Positions 7,774 to 15,055 are shown, counted from the first letter of the stretch. The stretch is 21,092 nucleotides of DNA from DATARH01 sp035504235 (GCA_035504235.1 DATJSH010000266.1:1-21092), one strand, 5' to 3'. Numbers and translations: made by a program. The notes: generated from the sequence alone by a model not told the origin.

Positions 7774-7920
7774 GGCATTCCGGGAGGCCCCGCAAGGGGC
7801 AGGCCCGGAACCCATGCACGCGGAATTCGACGTGGTCGCGATGACGGGCATCCGAACGACGCGGGAACAGTCAGTGTTCATGGGTTCCGGGTTCATCGCC
7901 GCGCGATGGCCCGGAATGAC
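7774..7920. repeat. Paired palindromic repeat element
   Basis: The left end GGCATTCCGGG and right end CCCGGAATGACGCC are inverted. Inside, GCCCGGAACCCATG (from 7803) mirrors CATGGGTTCCGGG (7879-7891). This is the same architecture as 4104-4282. It fills the gap between the convergent NIPSNAP and EthD genes. Confidence 0.7.
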
Positions 7921-7938
7921 GCCTGCTAGGCGGCGTTC

Positions 7939-8277
7939 TCAATAGCTTCCGATAATAAACTTCTCATCGATGGTGAACGTCTTGATGCGGCCGATAAACA
8001 GCGCGCCGTCATCGTGCAGGCGTTTTGCCTCGGGGGAGGCGTTGGCGCGGGCCATCGCCTCGCTGTCGTCGAACCAGGTCTCGGCGATGCCGTCGACCTC
8101 GACATTGGTTTCGGAAATATCGGGTCGCGTGCGGGTCGCGACGATGTGGTTCTGCACGTAGCGCCGCATTCCCGGCACTGCATGGGCGAGCGGCGCATGG
8201 ATTTCGATCCAGTGCTTGACGAACTGTTCGTGCGTGAGCGCGGGCCGGCGGGTCAGCAGCGAAATGCTTTTGATCAT
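7939..8277 (-). CDS. EthD domain-containing protein
   Basis: The 112-aa protein matches the EthD family in pattern: IKSISLLTRRPALTHEQFVKHWIEIHAPLAHAVPGMRRYVQNH, with the conserved H-W...H-P/A-L block and a Tyr before the QNHI strand. EthD proteins have the dimeric alpha+beta barrel fold. The namesake is needed for ethyl tert-butyl ether degradation alongside a P450, but most homologs are uncharacterised. GGGGAG lies 4 bp before the ATG. The gene begins 28 bp after the TetR stop on the same strand, so a TetR-EthD transcript is likely. It is the third small protein of this fold within 1.3 kb, after the two NIPSNAPs. Exact function unknown. Confidence 0.88.
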   Translation of the reverse strand: MIKSISLLTRRPALTHEQFVKHWIEIHAPLAHAVPGMRRYVQNHIVATRTRPDISETNVEVDGIAETWFDDSEAMARANASPEAKRLHDDGALFIGRIKTFTIDEKFIIGSY

Positions 8278-8305
8278 GGGGCTCCCCTGCGACGGAGCAC
8301 CGAGA

Positions 8306-8953
8306 TTAACGCGCGCGCGCTCCGTCGAGGAACAACGCGACCGCGTTTGCAGCGTGGGCGGCGATCTCGGGTCCGGTGAGCGCAGCGCCGAGGCCGAGCG
8401 CGCGCCGCTGTGGGCTCGTCACCACGCTGAAAATGAATTGCTCGGCCGCAAAACGCGGGTCCATGGTGCGCAGCTCGCCGCTTTTGATACGCGGTTCGAG
8501 ATGGCTGGCAATCCGTTCGATGCCGCTTGCCGCGCCGAGTTCGTACATGATCCGCGCGAGGCCCGGGAACCGTTCCGCCTCGTGGATCACCAGGCGGTGC
8601 AGCGCCAGGGCTTCGGGGGTCAACGCGATCTGGAGTATTTGCTCGGCTGTCCGGCGCAGCGCATCGGCGAGGTTGGGGGGCGATAGCAGCGTCGCGTCGA
8701 GAGGCGGCAGCCACCGCTCGATAAGCCGGCGCACCACGGCCTCGAACAATCGCTCCTTGCCCGGGAAGCGATGATAGAAGGTCCGCTTGGAGATGCCGGC
8801 ATGCTTGGCGACGGCCTCGATGCTGGTGGCGCCGAACCCGTGACCCAGAAACAGCTTCTCCGCCACATCGAGGATGCGGTCCGCAAGCTGCGCAGACTGT
8901 TGTCGCGAAGGCCGCCCGCCGCGTCCTCGTGTTTCAGCCCGGCCGTGCTGCAT
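8306..8953 (-). CDS. TetR/AcrR family transcriptional regulator
   Basis: The 215-aa product has an N-terminal TetR DNA-binding domain at about residues 22-70: ADRILDVAEKLFLGHGFGATSIEAVAKHAGISKRTFYHRFPGKERLFEAVV. This holds the typical T-S-x-E-x-(V/I)-A..AGIS..TFY helix-turn-helix. An all-helical ligand-binding domain follows. The open frame extends to 9115, but the upstream part is low-similarity and crosses the divergent promoter. ATG 8953 (MQHGRAETRGRGGRPSR) gives the usual TetR length; ATG 8980 is the alternative. It is divergent from the SDR gene and upstream of EthD, so it probably represses both from the shared region 8954-9149. The ligand is unknown. Confidence 0.92.
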   Translation of the reverse strand: MQHGRAETRGRGGRPSRQQSAQLADRILDVAEKLFLGHGFGATSIEAVAKHAGISKRTFYHRFPGKERLFEAVVRRLIERWLPPLDATLLSPPNLADALRRTAEQILQIALTPEALALHRLVIHEAERFPGLARIMYELGAASGIERIASHLEPRIKSGELRTMDPRFAAEQFIFSVVTSPQRRALGLGAALTGPEIAAHAANAVALFLDGARAR

Positions 8954-9002
8954 GCTAGGCCCCAACACTTGCCACCCCATTGAGGTAATATGCCGAACCT
9001 TA

Positions 9003-9028
9003 CCGGTTAACTCCGCAAACGCAACCGG
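9003..9028. promoter_or_regulatory. Candidate TetR operator in divergent promoter
   Basis: CCGGTT and AACCGG face each other with 14 bp between them. The left arm also sits in a local near-palindrome, TTACCGGTTAA. This lies between the divergent TetR and SDR genes, where TetR regulators usually bind. The evidence is position and symmetry only. Confidence 0.3.
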
Positions 9029-9149
9029 AGCGTTCTTTTTTTTCGGCCAAGCGGCGCGGATTGAACGCAGTTTGGCGCTGGCGGCAGCGTGCCAGTCCCG
9101 GCAACATCGCAGCAATGGTTCACAATTGATTCGCTACGGAGCGGGACTC

Positions 9150-9904
9150 ATGAACATCGATCTGAGCGGCAGGCGCGCGATCGTCACCGGCGGCAGCCGC
9201 GGCATAGGCCGGGCGATCGCGCTGGCGTTTGCAGCGGCCGGCGCGCATGTCTCGATCTGCGCGCGCGGCGCCGAGACGCTCGAGGCGGCGCGGGTTGCGA
9301 TCGCCGCAAAGCGGGTCACCGCCCACGCCGCGACCTGCGACCTCGCCGATGGCGAAGCGGTCGCGCGTTACGTTGTCGATGCCGCGAGCGCGCTCGACGG
9401 CATCGACATCCTGGTCAACAACGCGTCCGGCTTTGGCAGTACCGACGATGAGGCGGGTTGGGAAAAGAGCCTCACGGTCGACCTCATGGCGACGGTGCGA
9501 GCGACGCAGGTGGCCACGCCGTTTCTCGAAAATCCGACGCCGCGGCGATCCTCAACATCTCCTCGACCGCGGCGTTTCATCCCTCTGTGCGAACGACGCC
9601 TTACGGCGTCGCCAAATCGGCGATCATCCAGTACACGCGCAACCGCGCCGCCGCGCTGGCGCCGCAGCGCATCCGAGTCAATTGCATCGCGCCCGGCTCG
9701 ATCGAGTTTCCCGGCGGCAATTGGGAAAAACGCAAAACCGATAACCCGCAGCTCTATAATTCGATCCTGCGCGGCATTCCGTTCGGCAGGTTGGGTCACC
9801 CCGAGGAAGTGGCGCATGTCGCGCTGTTTCTCGTTTCGCCGCTCGCTGGCTGGGTCACCGGCCAGACGATCATGGTCGATGGCGGGCAGGCGCTGGGGCG
9901 TTGA
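9150..9904 (+). pseudogene. SDR family oxidoreductase, interrupted by a one-base frameshift
   Basis: Two frames together give a complete classical short-chain dehydrogenase of about 251 aa. The first part (9150 to about 9532) carries the cofactor motif TGGSRGIG (residues 13-20) and NNAS (90-93). The second part, in the other frame, carries ISST with S139, YGVAK with Y152 and K156, and the C-terminal MVDGGQALG. The frame is lost in the A-run at 9529-9532 (CTCGAAAATCC). One extra A would restore LEKSDAAAILNISS. The Asn of the classical tetrad appears as Asp111 (VDLMATV). ATG 9150 follows GGAG by about 8 bp. The intact remainder of both halves suggests a recent mutation or a homopolymer sequencing error, not old decay. 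The gene is divergent from TetR, so it is probably its target. Substrate unknown. Confidence 0.9.
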
Positions 9905-9911
9905 CATGATC

Positions 9912-9948
9912 ACCCCTCTCCCGCATCCCGGGCATCCCGGAGAGGGGT
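9912..9948. terminator. Bidirectional terminator-like hairpin
   Basis: ACCCCTCTCC (9912-9921) and GGAGAGGGGT (9939-9948) form a perfect 10-bp stem around a 17-base GC-rich loop. It lies between the convergent SDR and pcaG genes. There is no strong T-tract on either side. Confidence 0.6.
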
Positions 9949-9951
9949 AAA

Positions 9952-10542
9952 CTAAAGATCGAGGAACGCGGTCTCGTCCTTGCCCTGCAGCACGAAGTCG
10001 AAGCGGTAGACGCCGCCGTCGCCGCGCCGCGCGATCAGCGTGTTGCGCACGGCGTCGTCCTCGATCCCGGCGAGCAGCGGGTCGGCGGTGTTCTCGGGCG
10101 CATCGGCGAAGTAGATGCGGGTAAAGAGCTGCTTGAGGAGCCCGCGGGCAAAGAACGCGACATTGATGTGCGGCGCCTGCAGTGCGTTGCCGCGCCCCGG
10201 CACCGGGCCAGGCTTGACGGTCGTAATCTTGAAGCGACCTTGTGGGTCGGTCGAGGCGCGGCCGAAGCCGATGAAATTGGGATCGATCGGCTTGTCGGCC
10301 TGGTCGTCGTCCGGGCTGTTGTAGCGGCCGGCCGCGTTGGCCTGCCACAGCTCGATCACCGCGTCGGGCACCGGCGCACCGTCGCCGTCGCGCACTTGGC
10401 CCTCGATGACGATCCGCTCGCCCAGCGGGTTGCTGCGCGTCAGGTCGGCCCATTCCGGCCGATCGAGCCCGAGCGCGAAGAAGGGTCCGACCGTCTGGCC
10501 GGGTGTGGGGATCAGCCTCGTGGCCCCGGGCTTAGTGACCAT
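9952..10542 (-). CDS. pcaG: Protocatechuate 3,4-dioxygenase, alpha subunit
   Basis: The 196-aa alpha subunit pairs with PcaH to cleave protocatechuate between its hydroxyls into beta-carboxy-cis,cis-muconate, the entry to the beta-ketoadipate pathway. Diagnostic segments are TPGQTVGPFFALGL at the N-terminus, AVIELWQANAAGRYNSP (about 61-77) and HINVAFFARGLLKQLFTRIYF (about 125-145). As expected for the alpha subunit, it does not carry the full set of iron ligands. The ATG lies inside the end of pcaH, with an 11-bp overlap, indicating coupled translation and equimolar subunits. No other pca gene is in the window, which is unusual given the common pcaDCHG clustering. The gene ends facing the SDR across a hairpin. 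Confidence 0.96.
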   Translation of the reverse strand: MVTKPGATRLIPTPGQTVGPFFALGLDRPEWADLTRSNPLGERIVIEGQVRDGDGAPVPDAVIELWQANAAGRYNSPDDDQADKPIDPNFIGFGRASTDPQGRFKITTVKPGPVPGRGNALQAPHINVAFFARGLLKQLFTRIYFADAPENTADPLLAGIEDDAVRNTLIARRGDGGVYRFDFVLQGKDETAFLDL

Positions 10543-11251
10543 GAGCTTTGGCCTCGAACGGGGTCGCCTCGCGGCCGCGCAGCACCATGTCGAAGGAATA
10601 GCCTAGCGCCCATTCGGGCTGGCTCAAATTCGGGTCGTAATCGGCGATCAACCGGACCCGCGCGGCTTCGTCGGCCGTGCTCTGGTAGATCGGGTCATAC
10701 TGCAACAGCGGGTCGCCGGGGAAGTACATCTGGGTGATAAGCCGGGTGACGAACCCGCCACCGAATACGCCAAAATGCAGATGCGCTGGGCGCCAGGCAT
10801 TGGGGGCATTGCGCCACGGATAGGCGCCGGGCTTGATCGTCACGAAGCGGTATCGGCCCTCTGCGTCGGTCACAGCCTGTCCGGCGCCGGTGAAATTGGG
10901 GTCGAGCGGCGCGTCGTGCTGATCGACCGGGTGATGATAGCGGCCCGCCGCGTTGCATTGCCATAGCTCGATGAGCGTATTGGGTATCGGCCGCGCATCC
11001 TCGTCAAGGATGCGTCCTGTGACGATGATCCGCTCGCCAAGCGGCTCATCCTCGTGCTGCTTGGTGAGGTCGGCCGCCGCCGGACCAGCCCAACCGGCCG
11101 AAAAACTCGGGCCGGTGACTTCCGACAGCGTATGCTCGAAACGAATGAGCGGCCGGGCCGGCGCGCGTTTCACGGTGCTGACGTAATCGGGGTAAAGATA
11201 GGGCGGCTGGGCCCCCTCGCGGTGGCGGCCATAGGCGGGCGGTTCGGCCAT
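10532..11251 (-). CDS. pcaH: Protocatechuate 3,4-dioxygenase, beta subunit
   Basis: The 239-aa beta subunit carries the catalytic non-heme Fe(III). The ligands are visible at Y105 (GRYHHPVD), Y144 (GAYPWRN), H157 and H159 (RPAHLHFGVF). Their spacing (39, 13 and 2) is the same as Y108/Y147/H160/H162 of the Pseudomonas enzyme. Arg154, just before the first His ligand, corresponds to the active-site Arg. The N-terminal YLYPDYVSTVKRAP segment is typical of PcaH. AGGA lies about 6 bp before the ATG at 11251. pcaG follows with an 11-bp overlap. No LysR- or IclR-type regulator (PcaQ, PcaR) is adjacent on this side. Confidence 0.97.
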   Translation of the reverse strand: MAEPPAYGRHREGAQPPYLYPDYVSTVKRAPARPLIRFEHTLSEVTGPSFSAGWAGPAAADLTKQHEDEPLGERIIVTGRILDEDARPIPNTLIELWQCNAAGRYHHPVDQHDAPLDPNFTGAGQAVTDAEGRYRFVTIKPGAYPWRNAPNAWRPAHLHFGVFGGGFVTRLITQMYFPGDPLLQYDPIYQSTADEAARVRLIADYDPNLSQPEWALGYSFDMVLRGREATPFEAKAHGH

Positions 11252-11545
11252 GCGGTCCTCGCATTTGCTGGTGGCGGCAAGCTGGTCCTGTTATCCGGCG
11301 CGGGTCAAGAGTTGGGTGATTTGCCGCGGTCGCGGCGCTGGGTTACGCCCGCGCACTTATGCAAATCAGCGGTTTTCCGGCCGCACGACTTCACCGCGGT
11401 GCGCAAGATGATCGATCCCATCACCAAACGCTCGCCTTAAGCGCGATAAGTAATTTTGCCGGGTTACAGGGAATTAATCCGGGCATCGCGACGTTCATCT
11501 GGTGCGGCCATCTTTCTGCCGCACGTTGGAACAACGGTGATCACG
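11252..11545. other. Intergenic region upstream of pcaH and the small secreted gene
   Basis: This 294-bp divergent gap should hold the pcaHG promoter on the minus strand and that of the small secreted protein on the plus strand. It is more AT-rich around 11440-11475. No clear sigma-70 hexamer pair, operator palindrome or RNA gene could be defended. Confidence 0.4.
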
Positions 11546-11773
11546 ATGCCCGTCCGGATACCCAGCCGATTTGGCAGCCTTCGCATGGCGGTGCTTGCCG
11601 TGCTGGCACTCGGCACTTTGGCCGCGCAGCCGTCGCTAGCGCAGGATCGGACGCTGGCAACCCTCGCCGACGTGCCGGCCCTGGTGCCGGCACCCCATCA
11701 CCCGCAAGCCATTACTGCGGTGTACAGCTCGTCGCTCTTTGACCCGAGCGGCAACACGCATTTCTGGCGTTAG
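11546..11773 (+). CDS. Small secreted hypothetical protein
   Basis: The 75-aa product starts with a basic region and a hydrophobic core, MAVLAVLALGTLAAQ, ending in a likely signal peptidase I site (SLAQ followed by D, about residue 33-34). The mature peptide would be about 42 residues (DRTLATLADVPALV ... NTHFWR), with no cysteine and with two adjacent His-Pro motifs (APHHPQ). No family was recognised. ATG 11546 is chosen to include the whole signal peptide; ATG 11585 is the alternative, leaving fewer basic residues. The Shine-Dalgarno sequence is weak (GGTGA). The gene converges on the DUF3108-type gene with an 8-bp gap. The recognisable signal peptide supports it being real, but its short length leaves doubt. 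Confidence 0.55.
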   Translation: MPVRIPSRFGSLRMAVLAVLALGTLAAQPSLAQDRTLATLADVPALVPAPHHPQAITAVYSSSLFDPSGNTHFWR

Positions 11774-11781
11774 CGGCGCCG

Positions 11782-12552
11782 CTACCAGCGGCAAGGGTCG
11801 TCCGCCGCGCAGATCCGCGCCAGCGTCGCGGTGAGTGGCAGAAACCAGATATTCACCGTCATCGATAGCGGCAGGAGCTTCCCGTCATCCGACAGCGTCA
11901 GCGAAACCGGACGCGGGGCATCGTCGGGGTCGCCATCGTCGCTGCTTTCCCCCTTGAAGCCTGCGATCGCGCGCAGCATCAGCGCCAAATGGATGCCGGG
12001 ATAGCCGGGGTCACGCGGCAGCACTCGCACCTCGGCATTGAAGCGGCGGGCACCGTCATAGACCGAGATCGTGAACCGGGTTTCGCCGCGCCGCACCGCC
12101 TCGCGGATCGCGGTGATGACGCTCAGCGGGTCGATGACATTGCGGCGGAATTGCTCCCTTAATTCGGGCTTGCGGCTGGTGTCGCCGGTTCCACGCTCGG
12201 CGATGACCGCGGCATCGCGGACGACAAAATCCATCCGCAACAAGCGGCCCTTGCGCTTGCGCAAGTCATAGTTCGCGTTGAAATGGTCGGGTAAAGGCAC
12301 CCGGCCGCCATCGAGCCGGCCTTGCGCGATCGCGGTTCCGCGAAAACGCGTCACCAGATGCGGCAGGCCTTCGCTGCCGATCGCGATCTCATCGCGATAC
12401 CCATCGGCGCCGTCGTGCAAGGTGAGGCGGATATGCGCCGCGGGCAGCCCTGCCCACGTCGCGGAGTAGAGCGCCGACATATCGTCGGCGCGTGCCGCGT
12501 GAGCGGTCAGCAACAGTGCGATTGCTACGGCGCGGGTAAGAGCGCCGCCCAG
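11782..12552 (-). CDS. DUF3108-type secreted protein, noncanonical start
   Basis: About 232 mature residues (MSALYSATWAGLPAAHIRLTL..., GLPHLVTRFRG..., NANYDLRKRKGRLLRMDFVV...) fit the DUF3108 family of exported alphaproteobacterial proteins of unknown function. DPLSVITAIREAVRRGETRFTISVYDGARR is its most conserved middle part. A clear signal peptide (RAVAIALLLTAHAARADD) precedes it, yet no ATG, GTG or TTG lies between the upstream stop region and this signal's N-terminal half. In-frame choices are CTG 12552 (used here) or ATA 12564, which overlaps the TAG of the upstream gene. ATG 12480 would delete the signal. Translation coupled to the upstream 542-aa gene is plausible. A sequencing error or a mutated start is the alternative. 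Confidence 0.75.
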   Translation of the reverse strand: MGGALTRAVAIALLLTAHAARADDMSALYSATWAGLPAAHIRLTLHDGADGYRDEIAIGSEGLPHLVTRFRGTAIAQGRLDGGRVPLPDHFNANYDLRKRKGRLLRMDFVVRDAAVIAERGTGDTSRKPELREQFRRNVIDPLSVITAIREAVRRGETRFTISVYDGARRFNAEVRVLPRDPGYPGIHLALMLRAIAGFKGESSDDGDPDDAPRPVSLTLSDDGKLLPLSMTVNIWFLPLTATLARICAADDPCRW

Positions 12553-12560
12553 GGCCGTGC

Positions 12561-14189
12561 CTATTGCAGCCGGGCGATGCCCATGGCCGCGCCGAAGCGA
12601 TTGGCGCAGTCGAGTGGGTTGCCGTATTTGCGGTGCATCGCGGTGTGATGCGCACAGGCGAGCAGGAGCCGGTCGCGATCGTGGCCCTGGTTTTTCGCCC
12701 AGTCCTCGATGGTGACCTGGCCGATTTCCTGGTTGTGCGGGTCGTTGCCCATGCGCGCCGCCATCAGCGCGAGGCGGCGAACCAGCGGACCGCGATCCTT
12801 GTGGCTTTCGAGATAGGCCTGGGTCCAATCGACGCTCGCCTTGCCGTCGAGCGCAAGCAGGGCCTGGTCGAGCCGGTCGAGGATTTCCTCGCCCGAGAGC
12901 TTCGCCGCGCCGGCGGGCGCCTTCGGCACGTTGGGCTCGGCGTCGTTGATGCCCTTCTGGTGCCAGGCCGCTCGGTTGAGATACGACGTCGCCGTGTAGA
13001 GCAGCTTCAGCTGCTGCTTGTGCTGGAAGTTGTCGAAGTACCAAGCCATCGTGTTCAGATATTCGAAGCAGTGTTGCGGCAGCGAGAAATTGTTGACGCC
13101 GCGCGTTTCGAGGATGACCTGTGCCGAGGCGACCTGCAGCGCATCGAGGATGCGGCGGGGGCTCTTGCCCGTCCGCAGCAGATTCGACAGCGCGTCGACG
13201 TAGCCGGGCTCGGCGTCGCGGATCACCGTCTTCTCGAACGCTGTCTGCTCCTCGGGCGATAGCGGCTCCTTATTGTTCGCGAGGATTTCCTCTTCGGCCT
13301 TGGTCACCCCGCCATAAGGGATCGCCGAGATCGTCGCGCCTTCGAGGAAGATTTGCACCGCGTTACAGGCCATCTCATAGGTCGAATACCAGCGCGGGCC
13401 GACCGCGACATCGAGCGCGCCGGCATAGACGACGTTGTGGGCGTCGTCCCAGCCGAGATAATTGCCGAGATCGACGGTGGCGCGGGCGCGGAATGCTTTG
13501 TGCCCGGTCGTGTAGGAGCGGTTGTAGAGCGCCCGGTCCTGCACATCCATCAGACCGGCGTGGACAAGCTGTGCCAGCACCGCCTTGCGCTCCGACGGGT
13601 TCTCCATGAGGCCGAGGAACACGCGGTAAGCTTCAAGCACCTGGCCGCGATGCACGAGGGTCATCCAATGATCAAGCCGTTCCTGCAGCGGACCGTCGAG
13701 GCGCTCCGGCTCCTGGTCGGCCCAGGCGACTTCCGGCATGGGCGGCGGGCCGGGCGGCATCGACCAGCCGGGAGCGCGGGCATAATGGCCGGGCGCCTTT
13801 AGGATTTTCTGATTCCAGATGTCGAGCCCGGTCGGGATGTACCAGACGGTCTGCGCATAGGGCAGCGCCGCGCAATCCTCGGGCACCAGCTTCGACAGTT
13901 GGATCGAGGCGCGTGCCGACAACAGGCAATGATCATTGTTGACGAAGTTCACATAGCCGTCATCGATCCGCTCGTGATACGGCACATGCGTGTAAGGGGC
14001 GTGGATGCGCACCCCTTCGGCGATGATCTCGGTCATCGGCCGGCCGGCGCGGACCAAGTCGTAATAGACGTCGCTTGCACCCTTCTGGTCGCGATCGAGG
14101 ATCCGCTCTTCCAGTTTCTCGTAGAGGGCTTGCGGCTTCCCCGAATTGCTGCCAGTGGAGCTAAGCGTCGATTGCGGCTGGGCGGCCAT
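12561..14189 (-). CDS. Conserved hypothetical protein, 542 aa, unrecognised
   Basis: I do not recognise a named domain. The product appears largely alpha-helical, with no signal peptide or membrane segment. Notable patterns are His-rich or aromatic blocks: IHAPYTHVPYHERIDDGY (about 91-108), NFVNNDHCLLSARASIQLSKLV, DLGNYLGWDDAHNVVYAGALD, LPQHCFEYLNTMAWYFDNFQHKQ, and near the end LACAHHTAMHRKYGNPLDCANRF. Repeated His, Asp and Cys in helical contexts could suggest a metal- or cofactor-binding helical oxidase-like fold, but that is speculation. The start ATG 14189 has AAGGA about 8 bp upstream; the frame is open back to 14294 without support. The codon pattern resembles the neighbours. The stop abuts the DUF3108-type gene, suggesting one transcript. 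Confidence 0.85.
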   Translation of the reverse strand: MAAQPQSTLSSTGSNSGKPQALYEKLEERILDRDQKGASDVYYDLVRAGRPMTEIIAEGVRIHAPYTHVPYHERIDDGYVNFVNNDHCLLSARASIQLSKLVPEDCAALPYAQTVWYIPTGLDIWNQKILKAPGHYARAPGWSMPPGPPPMPEVAWADQEPERLDGPLQERLDHWMTLVHRGQVLEAYRVFLGLMENPSERKAVLAQLVHAGLMDVQDRALYNRSYTTGHKAFRARATVDLGNYLGWDDAHNVVYAGALDVAVGPRWYSTYEMACNAVQIFLEGATISAIPYGGVTKAEEEILANNKEPLSPEEQTAFEKTVIRDAEPGYVDALSNLLRTGKSPRRILDALQVASAQVILETRGVNNFSLPQHCFEYLNTMAWYFDNFQHKQQLKLLYTATSYLNRAAWHQKGINDAEPNVPKAPAGAAKLSGEEILDRLDQALLALDGKASVDWTQAYLESHKDRGPLVRRLALMAARMGNDPHNQEIGQVTIEDWAKNQGHDRDRLLLACAHHTAMHRKYGNPLDCANRFGAAMGIARLQ

Positions 14190-14332
14190 TCGTGAGCATC
14201 CTTCTTCGGTCCGCCCGCAACAATGCGCCGAAAATCCAGGAGCGGCAACGATGCCGCCAATGTATCTAGCGGCAATGCGCTCAGCGCATGGCAAGCCTTA
14301 AAGCCGGCTTGGCGGACCGACCCGGCGGCTCG

Positions 14333-14399
14333 CGCGTCTTCTCGTGCCGGCGTCTGTGCACGAAGACGCGGACTCCCGGGTCAAGTCTAGGGAAGCGAT
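14333..14399. repeat. Hairpin plus dispersed repeat copy
   Basis: CGCGTCTTCTCGTGC (14333-14347) pairs, with one bulged base, with GCACGAAGACGCG (14358-14370). The right arm runs into GGACTCCCGGGTCAAG, the degraded second copy of the repeat at 3031-3067. It lies between the ECF sigma gene (upstream) and the 542-aa gene (both minus strand) and could terminate the former. Confidence 0.6.
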
Positions 14400-14420
14400 A
14401 TTAGGAAGGGCCCAGAATGG

Positions 14421-14888
14421 CTAAGCGGCGTGGGCGACGCGGTGGTCTTCTTCGACGCCCATCGCGCGCCGGAGCGCGGCACGGCCGCGTGCCAGGCGCG
14501 ACCGCATCGTGCCGAGGGTAATGCGCAGGATGGCGGCGGCCTCGCTGTAACTCATTCCTTCGAGACCGACGAGCAGGATGACCGCGCGCTGCTCTTCCGA
14601 CAGCTGGCCGAGGGCACGGTCGAGCTGCGACAGGGTCAGCGGCGCTTTCGGGTCGGCGACAGGCGCGGCCGCTTCGAACGACAGGCGGAACGGGTTGCCG
14701 CGCAAATCGTGGAGGATGGTCAAAAGCCAGACGCGGAGATTGCCGCGGCAGCGGCGCTGTTCGGCGAGCGCGTCGCGCACCGTGTCCGCGACGAGTTCAG
14801 CCGCCGTGTCGGCGTCGCGCGTCAAGGCCGACGCATAGCGCATAAGCCGCGGGATTTCTTCTTCGAGCAGCAGATGAAAATCGGACAC
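14421..14888 (-). CDS. ECF-type RNA polymerase sigma factor
   Basis: The 155-aa product has the two-domain ECF layout. Sigma region 2 is at about residues 8-70 (EEIPRLMRYASALTRDADTAAELVADTV...RVWLLTILHDL). Region 4 is at about 92-145 (LGQLSEEQRAVILLVGLEGMSYSEAAAILRITLGTMRSRLARGRAALRR). The start is GTG 14888, supported by a strong AAGGAGG about 7 bp upstream. A small hairpin, GCGGCTTTCGCGCCGC, lies just upstream of that ribosome-binding site. No anti-sigma factor, PhyR or NepR gene is adjacent, so the signal input is not visible. It is similar in form to the short alphaproteobacterial ECFs, some of which belong to the general stress response; group assignment is not made. Confidence 0.92.
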   Translation of the reverse strand: MSDFHLLLEEEIPRLMRYASALTRDADTAAELVADTVRDALAEQRRCRGNLRVWLLTILHDLRGNPFRLSFEAAAPVADPKAPLTLSQLDRALGQLSEEQRAVILLVGLEGMSYSEAAAILRITLGTMRSRLARGRAALRRAMGVEEDHRVAHAA

Positions 14889-15055
14889 CGCACCCCTCCT
14901 TCGTGGCGGCTTTCGCGCCGCGTCATGAGAGAGGTTCTAAAGCCCGACTGTAATCGGCTGATGTACCGAAAGTAAGATTTTGGTGAAGAATTGTAATTGG
15001 CAGATCATCGATTCCGGCGGCCTTGACACAATCGGTCACACGCCCCGGCAATGTC

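Noticed and set aside
8874..9149. N-terminal extension of the SDR frame
   Set aside because: It crosses the TetR gene and the divergent promoter and does not resemble an SDR; ATG 9150 precedes the cofactor motif at the usual distance.
15023..15028. TTGACA on the plus strand, a possible -35 box
   Set aside because: No -10 element lies 16-18 bp downstream and no plus-strand gene follows.
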